Source of the DNA: Bacteroidetes bacterium UBA1860
GTDB taxonomy: Bacteria; Bacteroidota; Rhodothermia; Balneolales; Balneolaceae
Assembly (NCBI GenBank): GCA_002338335.1
Contig: DDIC01000068.1
Location: 19,341-24,655 of the forward strand
DNA: 5,315 nucleotides
Direction: 5' to 3'
Shown: positions 1-5,315 of the stretch, in pieces
How the letters are laid out: each line of letters begins with the position of its first letter
Numbering within the stretch: position 1 is the stretch's first letter
Notes under the pieces: model-generated
Database searches by the model: none
Told to the model about the DNA's origin: nothing
Seen by the model: the letters and a program-made list of their open reading frames with translations, nothing else
Position numbers and translations under genes: made by a program

Positions 1-1155
1 CGCCACACCCATTAACGCATCTCGTCCATAATGGAGCTGTGGATCAATCACCCCACCATTTCCTTCGCCCCCCATTACCGCGTCATGGGTTTGCATCGCT
101 TTCACCACATGGATTTCACCCACAGCCGAACGGACGCACGTCGCCCCATGCTTCTCAGCAACCCAATCAGCGATTCGGCTACTCGATAAATTGGTAGCAA
201 CAGTCAATCTTGAACCCGCTTTTTGTTCCTTTACAGCCCGCTCCAAGGCCCAATCGAAGGCAATTGCTTGGGTGTACTCTTCGCCAAACAAGTCTCCCTG
301 CTCGCTCACCAAAGCCAGTCGATCGGCGTCCGGATCGGTGACCACTCCAAGATCGACCCGATGCGCTTGCACAAACGCACAAATCTCGCCCAAATGCTCT
401 GCTAAAGGCTCAGGATTATGAGGAAAATAACCATCGGGTGTGCAGTGAAGTGCATGCACCTTGACCCCAAGCGCAGTCAATAAAGCTGGAATCGCTTCAG
501 ATCCCGCGCCATTCACAGCATCCACAGCTACTGTGAAGCCTGCTTGCCGAATAGCCTCGCGATCAATCCATGGATGGGCCAAAATCGCCTCAATATGTCG
601 CTCAATCGCCTCGGTGTCGGCTGACAAGACACCCGTTTGATCCCAAGACGCCCAATCTACATTTACCCCAGCATCCAACAACGCCAATACTTCAGCACCC
701 TGCGCCGGATCCAAAAACTCACTACGATGATTCAGTAATTTGAGCGCATTCCACTCCGCTGGATTATGACTTGCAGAGAGAATAATGCCTCCCTTGGCTT
801 GATAATGAAGTACCGCCATGGCCACGGTAGGGGTGGGAACAATCCCCAGGGTAATCACATCAATGCCAAGGCTACGCAAGGTAGCCGTGACGAGATGTTC
901 ACATATTTCACCGGTCACGCGAGAATCGCGACCCACGATAATGACAGGATTTTCGCCTGCTTTCAACGATTGGCCGCTCGGCCGTGAATCCCCGCTTCGA
1001 TTTGATTCACCGGCCAATGAATCCCCGGCCACTGCATGCCTCGCTTCCTGCCGAATCCATTGCCCAAACGCTGCAGCATATTGCACCAAATTTTGTGGAT
1101 CAAGCCCATCACCAAATGTGCCACGAATCCCCGAAACGGATGCAATCAATGCCAT
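1..1155 (-). CDS. glmM: Phosphoglucosamine mutase (alpha-D-phosphohexomutase family), C-terminus beyond window
   Basis: This enzyme interconverts glucosamine-6-phosphate and glucosamine-1-phosphate in the cytoplasm, on the route to UDP-GlcNAc. The reverse strand is open for 385 codons from the ATG at 1155 to the window edge. Visible landmarks, in order, are the N-terminal SVSGIRGTFGDGL (about residues 6-18), VGRDSRVTGE (74-83), the phosphoserine loop SASHNPAEWNALK with catalytic Ser129, the metal loop TDPDADR with Asp274, Asp276 and Asp278, and the sugar-recognition loop GGEGNGG (362-368). The C-terminal phosphate-binding domain (about 75 residues in a family of roughly 460) lies outside the window. 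An in-frame ATG at 1170 would add five residues, but relatives start as M-x-L-I-x-S-[IV]-S-G-I-R-G, so 1155 is preferred. There is no Shine-Dalgarno; the start overlaps the stop of the adenosyltransferase by one base, suggesting coupling. Residues 40-66 form an unusual Ser/Gly-rich insertion. The family call is firm. GlmM rather than phosphomannomutase is inferred from resemblance to Bacteroidota/archaeal-type GlmM. Confidence 0.9.
   Translation of the reverse strand, partial: MALIASVSGIRGTFGDGLDPQNLVQYAAAFGQWIRQEARHAVAGDSLAGESNRSGDSRPSGQSLKAGENPVIIVGRDSRVTGEICEHLVTATLRSLGIDVITLGIVPTPTVAMAVLHYQAKGGIILSASHNPAEWNALKLLNHRSEFLDPAQGAEVLALLDAGVNVDWASWDQTGVLSADTEAIERHIEAILAHPWIDREAIRQAGFTVAVDAVNGAGSEAIPALLTALGVKVHALHCTPDGYFPHNPEPLAEHLGEICAFVQAHRVDLGVVTDPDADRLALVSEQGDLFGEEYTQAIAFDWALERAVKEQKAGSRLTVATNLSSSRIADWVAEKHGATCVRSAVGEIHVVKAMQTHDAVMGGEGNGGVIDPQLHYGRDALMGVA
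984..1028. repeat. Short direct and inverted repeats inside glmM insertion
   Basis: The motif TGAATCCCCG occurs at 985-994 and again at 1018-1027, in the same orientation about 33 bases apart. Its first part is inverted between them: GATTCAC at 1004-1010 is the reverse complement of GTGAATC at 984-990, and GATTCA at 1004-1009 pairs with TGAATC at 1018-1023. GGCC tetramers also punctuate the stretch (972, 980, 1012, 1027). On the coding (minus) strand this becomes a run of Gly-x-Ser units at residues 44-46, 49-51, 55-57 and 61-63 of the mutase. It looks like a small low-complexity expansion within the gene. It is too short and degenerate to call a mobile element. Confidence 0.6.
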
Positions 1156-1712
1156 TATGCAGGCCGCCATGGGGTTTCGGGAGCGTCTGCCACGTGATTC
1201 ACGTAGCGCGCGGCCACAAAAAAGAAATCAGACAAACGATTTAGATAGGCAATGCATGAGGGATTCAGCGGGTCGGACTGGTGGCACTTAACCGCAGCAC
1301 GTTCTGCGCGTCGACACACGGTTCGAGCTACATGAAGCTTGGCTCCGCTCGCGCATCCACCGGGAAGAATAAACGTCTTTAGCTCGGGGAGTTCCTGATC
1401 AAGGGAGTCAATCCACGACTCAATGGTCTCAATATCGTTGGCCGTTATTTGCGTGACTTTAGCTTTGGCCACATCTGACGCAGCCTCGGGCGTGGCTAAA
1501 TCGGCACCCAAGACGAACAAATCTGCTTGAAGTTGTGCACACATCGTCTCCACATTAGCCGGCAAGTCACTCAGGCTCAATAGCTCACCAAGGATTGCAT
1601 TAAGCTCATCGACCGATCCGTACGCTTCGATCCGTTCAAAATGTTTTGCTACTCGCTGCCCTCCAAATAAAGAGGTCTCTCCAGAGTCGCCATGCTTGGT
1701 GTAAATTTTCAT
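1155..1712 (-). CDS. pduO: Cobalamin adenosyltransferase, PduO type (cob(I)alamin/cob(I)yrinic acid a,c-diamide)
   Basis: This cytoplasmic enzyme transfers the 5'-deoxyadenosyl group of ATP to cob(I)alamin, giving adenosylcobalamin. The 185-residue length is typical for a stand-alone PduO/ATR protein, which normally works as a trimer. Visible family motifs are the N-terminal ATP-binding segment KIYTKHGDSGETSLFGG (residues 2-18), AYGSVDELNA (30-39) with Asp35, LPGG (116-119), the helix ARTVCRRAER (129-138) with Arg130 and Arg134, and YLNRLSDFFFVAAR (156-169). In characterised PduO enzymes the Asp and first Arg form an intersubunit salt bridge at the active site; both are present. The start at 1712 is the family start (M-K-I-Y-T-K), with no Shine-Dalgarno ahead of it. 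It is first in a leftward pair: its TAA shares one base with the ATG of the glmM-type gene. It is divergent from sdhC. The likely client is methylmalonyl-CoA mutase or another B12 enzyme encoded elsewhere. Confidence 0.93.
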   Translation of the reverse strand: MKIYTKHGDSGETSLFGGQRVAKHFERIEAYGSVDELNAILGELLSLSDLPANVETMCAQLQADLFVLGADLATPEAASDVAKAKVTQITANDIETIESWIDSLDQELPELKTFILPGGCASGAKLHVARTVCRRAERAAVKCHQSDPLNPSCIAYLNRLSDFFFVAARYVNHVADAPETPWRPA

Positions 1713-1838
1713 AGAAAACAGAGAGTTAACGCGAAGATTTTTGAGGTGAAATACCCCAACTTTTGGTTGCCTTTAACCCAAAAAGGCACGATTTTTAAAC
1801 CTGTTTGGAGCCACTAAAGTAGCCAAAATTTAAGACGT
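1713..1838. promoter_or_regulatory. Divergent intergenic region between pduO-type ATR and sdhC
   Basis: These 126 bases separate the leftward ATR-glmM pair from the rightward sdhCAB operon, so both promoters should lie here or overlap. The stretch is AT-rich compared with the flanking genes and contains inverted repeats at 1761-1788. I could not find a convincing sigma-70 pair or the Bacteroidota TTTG / TAnnTTTG arrangement on either strand. TAAAGT at 1815-1820 is a weak -10-like hexamer toward sdhC without a good -35. No Shine-Dalgarno is visible before either ATG, which is common in Bacteroidota. The regulatory role is inferred from gene orientation only. Confidence 0.6.
1761..1788. repeat. 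Two overlapping, mutually exclusive inverted repeats upstream of sdhC
   Basis: Repeat A pairs TTTTGGTT (1761-1768) with AACC-C-AAAA (1775-1783, one bulged C) around the loop GCCTTT. Repeat B pairs TGCCTTT (1768-1774) perfectly with AAAGGCA (1782-1788) around the loop AACCCAA. The loop of A is most of the left arm of B, so both cannot form at once. On the + strand, B is followed three bases later by five T (1792-1796). The element ends 50 bases before the sdhC ATG. It could be an operator, a weak attenuator in a leader, or chance in AT-rich sequence. Confidence 0.4.
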
Positions 1839-2543
1839 ATGCCCTCATTACTCAAAGCGCTTAGTTCACAAGTAGGTCGGAAGTTACTTACCGGTCTGAC
1901 GGGTGTCGCGTTAATCGTATTTATTGTGGTTCACCTTGTGGGGAATTTGACCCTATTTGGCCCACCCGATGCGTTCAATATGTATGCCTATAAACTCCAT
2001 TCTTTGGGGCCACTCCTGTGGATTGCAGAGATTGGTTTGGTTGCAGTTTTTGCGATTCACTCCTATATCGGCCTTTCGATTTGGTGGAATCGTCGCAAGG
2101 CGCGCCCACAAAAATATCATCTGTATAGCTCGAAGGGAGCACCCAGCCGCCAAAGTTTGAGCTCGAAATCGATGGCCTTTACAGGTGTGGTTATGCTGAT
2201 TTTTATTGTTTTCCATGTGCGTGCATTTAAGTACGGCGAAACGACGATGACGTCCATTCCAGGTGTCGATTATCCTGTGAAAGACCTCAAAGCACTTGTG
2301 ATTACCTCATTTTTAGACCCTGTGATGGCTTTTGCTTACACCTTTGTGATGATGTTGCTTGGTGCCCACTTAGGGCACGGGATTTGGAGTGCGATGATTT
2401 CGTTGACGCTGAGCGATCCACAACGATCTGCAGCCGTTTACACTGCAGGCACCATTATCGCAGCAATTTTGAGCGTAGGGTTTTTGTTCATACCCCTTTA
2501 CATCTATTTCACTGGAGGGCAGGGCGCCCTCATACAGTATTAA
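1839..2543 (+). CDS. sdhC: Succinate dehydrogenase cytochrome b subunit (type B, di-haem)
   Basis: This is the membrane anchor of complex II, carrying electrons from the iron-sulfur subunit through two b haems to quinone, probably menaquinone. The 234-residue protein has five predicted membrane helices, at about 15-38, 57-83, 111-129, 158-182 and 199-226, the pattern of the single-subunit b558 family found in Bacteroidota, Bacillus and Wolinella rather than the SdhC/SdhD pair of enterobacteria. Likely haem ligands, one on each of the first four helices, are His32 (VVHLVGN), His74 (AIHSYIG), His126 (VFHVRAF) and His177 (AHLGHG; His180 is the alternative). The start at 1839 fits the family N-terminus (LLKALSSQVGRKLLTGLTG); no Shine-Dalgarno is visible. 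It is the first gene of the operon, 12 bases before sdhA. No glutamate lies two residues before His177, unlike the E-pathway residue of Wolinella fumarate reductase. Sequence alone does not settle succinate oxidation against fumarate reduction. Confidence 0.95.
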   Translation: MPSLLKALSSQVGRKLLTGLTGVALIVFIVVHLVGNLTLFGPPDAFNMYAYKLHSLGPLLWIAEIGLVAVFAIHSYIGLSIWWNRRKARPQKYHLYSSKGAPSRQSLSSKSMAFTGVVMLIFIVFHVRAFKYGETTMTSIPGVDYPVKDLKALVITSFLDPVMAFAYTFVMMLLGAHLGHGIWSAMISLTLSDPQRSAAVYTAGTIIAAILSVGFLFIPLYIYFTGGQGALIQY

Positions 2544-2555
2544 ACCAACGAATGC

Positions 2556-4475
2556 ATGAAGTTAGACGCTAAAATTCCTTCCGGTCCTCTAGACGAGAAA
2601 TGGTCCAAGCATCTCAATGATGTGAAACTTGTGTCACCCAACAACAAGCGCAAAATGCATGTGATTGTAGTGGGTACTGGCCTAGCAGGCGCTTCAGCCT
2701 CTGCGTCGCTTGCAGAGCTTGGGTACAAAGTCTCTACATTTTGTATTCAGGATTCGGGGCGTCGAGCTCACTCTATTGCTGCACAAGGGGGGATTAATGC
2801 TGCCAAGAATTACCAAAATGATGGCGATAGCGTGTATCGGTTGTTTTATGACACGATCAAAGGGGGGGATTACCGCTCTCGTGAGGCAAATGTGTACCGT
2901 TTGGCGCACATGTCGAATAACATTATTGATCAAGCGGTTTCCCAAGGTGTTCCGTTTGCCCGAGAATATGGAGGCTATCTCGCTAACCGCTCTTTTGGAG
3001 GGGCTCAGGTCTCCAGAACGTTTTATGCTCGTGGCCAAACAGGGCAGCAGTTGTTAATGGGTGCTTACCAGTCGATGATGAAGATGGTCAACGAGGGTAA
3101 AATCGAGTACTATACGCGTCACGAGATGATGGATGTGGTCGTGATTGATGGCGTCGCCCGCGGGATCATTACACGTGATTTAGTTACAGGTGCTCTTGAG
3201 CGCCATAGCGCCGATGCTGTCATTTTAGCCACTGGAGGCTTTGGAAACGTCTTTTACCTCTCCACAAATGCCAAGAATTCGAATGTAACTGCTACCTGGA
3301 GAGCCCATAAACGTGGGGCTGCCTTTGCCAATCCAAGTTTTGTACAGGTGCATCCGACGTGCATTCCAGTGTCTGGAGATTATCAATCCAAGCTCACGCT
3401 GATGAGTGAGTCACTGCGTAATGACGGCCGTGTGTGGGTGCCTCGCAAGGCTGGCGATGATCGCCCGCCAAATCAAATTCCGGATGAGGAGCGTTATTAT
3501 TATCTAGAAGAGCGCTACCCATCGTTTGGAAACCTAGTCCCTCGAGATGTAGCGTCGCGTAATGCGAAACAGGTGACAGACGAAGGACTCGGAGTGGGTG
3601 AGACAGGACTTGCGGTCTATCTAGATTTCCGGGATGCGATTGCTCGTGACGGAAAGGATGTGATCAGCGCCAAGTATGGCAACCTCTTCGATATGTATGA
3701 GAATATTTCCGGAGAGAACCCTTACGAAGTCCCTATGCGGATTTACCCAGCCGTGCATTACACCATGGGTGGCCTTTGGGTCGATTACAATCTAATGACC
3801 ACCGTTCCTGGATTGTTTGCGCTGGGTGAGGCTAATTTCTCTGATCATGGGGCCAACAGATTGGGAGCCAGTGCGTTAATGCAAGGACTTGCGGATGGAT
3901 ATTTTGTGATTCCGTTCACCATTGGGGATTATCTAGCCGAATCAGGGGTGTCGACGATTGACACGTCCCATGATGCGTTTGCATCTGTGGAGAAGGAGGT
4001 ACAAGAGCGAATTGACAAGATTTTAAGTGTGAATGGAGACCGAACTGTGATCGATTTCCACCGCACGTTAGGTCGCATTGTCTGGGATAATATCGGCATT
4101 ACCCGCAACGAGAAGGACCTCAAAAAAGCCATCACGGAAATCCAGGAACTTCGAGAGGAATTCTGGCAGAACGTGAAGGTTCCAGGCAAAGCCACCAATT
4201 ATAATAAGTACCTCGAGTTTGCTCACCGTGTGGCTGACTTCTTTGAGCTTGCTGAGCTCATGGCTTACGATGCACTAGATCGTGGGGAATCATGTGGGTG
4301 CCATCTTCGCGAAGAGTATCAAACCCCAGAAGGAGAGGCTATTCGTAATGACAAAGATTATGCCTACGTCTCAGCCTGGGAGTTTAAGGACTTGAATGGC
4401 AAGCTTGAGACTGAGCTTCACAAAGAGACGCTAGAGTTTGAATTCGTCGAGATGAAACAACGGAGTTATAAATAA
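2556..4475 (+). CDS. sdhA: Succinate dehydrogenase flavoprotein subunit
   Basis: This is the catalytic subunit of complex II, oxidising succinate to fumarate at a covalently bound FAD, peripheral to the cytoplasmic membrane. It has 639 residues, longer than enterobacterial SdhA (588) and normal for the type B/Bacteroidota form. Visible features are the Rossmann FAD motif GTGLAG (40-45), the flavinylation site RRAHSIAAQGG with His72, the HPTC segment with His266, PRDVASR with the proton-donating Arg330, HYTMGG with His401, and GANRLGASAL with Arg435. These correspond to E. coli His45, His242, Arg286, His354 and Arg399, so the active site is complete. The C-terminal domain holds ESCGCHLREEYQTPEGEA (578-595). 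The start at 2556 is fixed by the family opening MKLDAKIPSGPL; an ATG four bases earlier leads to a stop after six codons. There is no clear Shine-Dalgarno, so translation may rely on coupling with sdhC 12 bases upstream. A run of seven G at 2862-2868 lies in the conserved KGGDYR; the frame is intact. Confidence 0.98.
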   Translation: MKLDAKIPSGPLDEKWSKHLNDVKLVSPNNKRKMHVIVVGTGLAGASASASLAELGYKVSTFCIQDSGRRAHSIAAQGGINAAKNYQNDGDSVYRLFYDTIKGGDYRSREANVYRLAHMSNNIIDQAVSQGVPFAREYGGYLANRSFGGAQVSRTFYARGQTGQQLLMGAYQSMMKMVNEGKIEYYTRHEMMDVVVIDGVARGIITRDLVTGALERHSADAVILATGGFGNVFYLSTNAKNSNVTATWRAHKRGAAFANPSFVQVHPTCIPVSGDYQSKLTLMSESLRNDGRVWVPRKAGDDRPPNQIPDEERYYYLEERYPSFGNLVPRDVASRNAKQVTDEGLGVGETGLAVYLDFRDAIARDGKDVISAKYGNLFDMYENISGENPYEVPMRIYPAVHYTMGGLWVDYNLMTTVPGLFALGEANFSDHGANRLGASALMQGLADGYFVIPFTIGDYLAESGVSTIDTSHDAFASVEKEVQERIDKILSVNGDRTVIDFHRTLGRIVWDNIGITRNEKDLKKAITEIQELREEFWQNVKVPGKATNYNKYLEFAHRVADFFELAELMAYDALDRGESCGCHLREEYQTPEGEAIRNDKDYAYVSAWEFKDLNGKLETELHKETLEFEFVEMKQRSYK

Positions 4476-4496
4476 TCGGAACCATCGATTGCTAAC

Positions 4497-4501
4497 AAAG
4501 G
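4497..4501 (+). promoter_or_regulatory. Shine-Dalgarno-like AAAGG before sdhB
   Basis: AAAGG lies seven bases before the ATG at 4509. This favours 4509 over the in-frame ATG at 4518 (Met4), which would be 16 bases away. It is the only good Shine-Dalgarno I see ahead of a gene in the window. The preceding gene ends 33 bases upstream, so coupling with sdhA would be less effective here. Confidence 0.6.
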
Positions 4502-4508
4502 TAGACTC

Positions 4509-5261
4509 ATGAGTCAAATGACCATACACCTGAAAATTTGGAGACAAGCAGGCCCTGATGCAAAAGGTGCCTTTGAAAATCACACCTTAGACACGGTCAA
4601 TGAGCATATGTCCTTTTTGGAAATGCTCGATGTACTCAACGAAGAGCTTGTGGTGGCAGGACAAGAGCCTTTTGAGTTTGACTACGACTGCCGTGAAGGG
4701 ATTTGTGGCTCGTGTAATTTGGTGATTAATGGCCGCGCCCACGGTCCAAAGCGTTTAACGGCGGCGTGCCAGCTTCACATGCGTAATTTCAAGGATGGCG
4801 ACTCCATCGTGATTGAGCCTGCGCGCGCGGCGGCATTCCCTGTAATTAAAGACCTTGTGGTCGATCGCAGCGCCTTTGACCGCATTATTGCAGCGGGTGG
4901 ATACATCACGGTCCGTACGGGTTCAGCACCCGAAGCCAATAGTATACCTGTCGAGCTAGAAGATTCCACGTTTTCGTTTGATTACGCGGCATGTATTGGG
5001 TGTGGAGCTTGTGTCGCTGCGTGTCCAAACTCCTCGGCGTCGCTATTTACTGCGGCCAAGCTTAGCCACCTCAACCGTCTACCCCAAGGGGAACCTGAGC
5101 GTGAGAAACGAGTGGTGGCCATGGTTGAGCAAATGGAGAAAGAAGGCTTTGGGGATTGTTCCAATTATGGAGAATGCGAAGCGGTGTGCCCCAAAGGAAT
5201 TAGCATCGCCTCCATCGCGGAGATGCGTCGCAATTATATCAAGGCGACGATTGCAGGATAA
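4509..5261 (+). CDS. sdhB: Succinate dehydrogenase iron-sulfur subunit
   Basis: This subunit passes electrons from the SdhA flavin through three iron-sulfur clusters to the haems of SdhC, on the cytoplasmic face of the membrane. The 250-residue protein has an N-terminal plant-ferredoxin-like domain and a C-terminal bacterial-ferredoxin-like domain. The [2Fe-2S] ligands are Cys61, Cys66, Cys69 (CREGICGSC) and Cys87. The C-terminal cysteines are 162, 165, 168 and 172 (CIGCGACVAACP), then 217, 223 and 227 (CSNYGECEAVCP). By comparison with E. coli SdhB, Cys162, 165, 168 and 227 bind the [4Fe-4S] cluster and Cys172, 217 and 223 the [3Fe-4S] cluster. The 17-residue gap between Cys69 and Cys87 is longer than in E. 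coli and fits the Bacteroidota form. The start at 4509 is supported by AAAGG seven bases upstream. The gene follows sdhA by 33 bases, and its TAA overlaps a following ATG by one base. No ligand is missing. Confidence 0.97.
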   Translation: MSQMTIHLKIWRQAGPDAKGAFENHTLDTVNEHMSFLEMLDVLNEELVVAGQEPFEFDYDCREGICGSCNLVINGRAHGPKRLTAACQLHMRNFKDGDSIVIEPARAAAFPVIKDLVVDRSAFDRIIAAGGYITVRTGSAPEANSIPVELEDSTFSFDYAACIGCGACVAACPNSSASLFTAAKLSHLNRLPQGEPEREKRVVAMVEQMEKEGFGDCSNYGECEAVCPKGISIASIAEMRRNYIKATIAG

Positions 5262-5315
5262 TGCCATCGCAACGACCGGCTGAAGAGGATTCATCGGCTG
5301 AGGCGTTGTTGGGAG
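5261..5315 (+). CDS. Possible downstream gene, N-terminal fragment only
   Basis: An ATG at 5261 shares its first base with the TAA of sdhB (TAATG) and opens a frame of 18 codons with no stop before the window ends. The translation begins MPSQRPAEEDSSAEALLG, a polar, acidic start with no recognisable motif, signal peptide or membrane segment. AGGA at 5255-5258 is only two bases from the ATG, too close for a normal ribosome binding site, so translation would depend on termination of sdhB. The same stop-start arrangement joins the two leftward genes in this window, which slightly strengthens the call. A second forward frame (from 5262) is also open to the edge but has no start. I do not recognise the product. 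Confidence 0.4.
   Translation, partial: MPSQRPAEEDSSAEALLG

Noticed and set aside
1158..1170. Upstream in-frame ATG at 1170 as the true start of the mutase
   Set aside because: It would add MAACI ahead of a Met that already matches the family N-terminus, and it has no better ribosome binding site. It cannot be fully excluded.
1191..1205. CGTGATTCACG near-palindrome as an operator or attachment site
   Set aside because: It lies within the adenosyltransferase coding sequence (Val-Asn-His-Val), is explained by codons, and has no partner copy of equal length nearby.
818..1291. A 157-codon forward open frame opposite the mutase and the end of the adenosyltransferase
   Set aside because: It spans two well-supported reverse-strand genes with intact family motifs, and its translation (Pro/Arg/Ser-rich) has no recognisable domain. 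It is an antisense shadow.
1768..1796. Inverted repeat B plus T-run as a genuine rho-independent terminator
   Set aside because: No gene ends nearby on the + strand, and the stem is only seven pairs with three G-C pairs. It is kept only as a possible leader element.
2862..2868. Run of seven G in sdhA as a possible phase-variation or frameshift site
   Set aside because: It encodes the conserved Gly-Gly of KGGDYR, the frame is intact on both sides, and such variation in a core respiratory enzyme is unlikely. Noted only as a possible sequencing-error spot.
2694..3057. Open frames of about 115 codons on both strands within the sdhA N-terminal region
   Set aside because: Both lie wholly inside sdhA, whose FAD-binding motifs are unmistakable; the translations resemble nothing and lack start signals.
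4978..5283. A 101-codon forward frame overlapping the 3' end of sdhB and running 22 bases past it
   Set aside because: It is out of frame with the cysteine-rich C-terminus of SdhB, is Arg-rich as expected of a shifted frame, and has no ribosome binding site.

Overview
The window carries housekeeping metabolism from a bacterium that looks like a member of the Bacteroidota in the broad sense (possibly the Rhodothermia/Balneolia side). The evidence is the Bacteroidota-style three-gene succinate dehydrogenase with a single five-helix cytochrome b subunit, a SdhA that begins MKLDAKIPSGPL and ends with an ESCGCHLREEYQTPEGEA segment, a phosphoglucosamine mutase that begins like the Bacteroidota/archaeal-type GlmM (SVSGIRG, then SASHNPAEWNALK), and mostly absent Shine-Dalgarno sequences. 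Base composition is near 50% GC by eye. The genus cannot be named from this sequence.

Layout. Positions 1-1712 hold a leftward pair. A complete PduO-type cobalamin adenosyltransferase (1155-1712) comes first in transcription order, followed with a one-base TAATG overlap by a phosphohexomutase of the GlmM type (1-1155). The mutase is open across its whole 385 codons and runs off the left edge without its C-terminal domain. Positions 1713-1838 are a 126-base divergent intergenic region with overlapping inverted repeats. Positions 1839-5261 hold a rightward sdhC-sdhA-sdhB operon (gaps of 12 and 33 bases). A further reading frame starts at 5261, again with a TAATG overlap, and leaves the right edge after 18 codons.

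How the genes work together. SdhC, SdhA and SdhB form complex II, which oxidises succinate to fumarate and reduces quinone (or runs in reverse as fumarate reductase). All flavin, iron-sulfur and haem ligand residues expected for an intact type B enzyme are present. The adenosyltransferase makes adenosylcobalamin, whose usual client in such bacteria is methylmalonyl-CoA mutase, an enzyme of the propionate/succinate route. That gives a possible but unproven metabolic link to the divergent sdh operon. The GlmM-type mutase supplies glucosamine-1-phosphate for peptidoglycan and other cell envelope sugars.

I found no mobile element, CRISPR array, tRNA, rRNA or defence system, and no sign of a previously undescribed system. 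The items most worth a second look are a Ser/Gly-rich repeat insertion in the mutase, the overlapping inverted repeats upstream of sdhC, and the absence of an E-pathway glutamate in the cytochrome b subunit.
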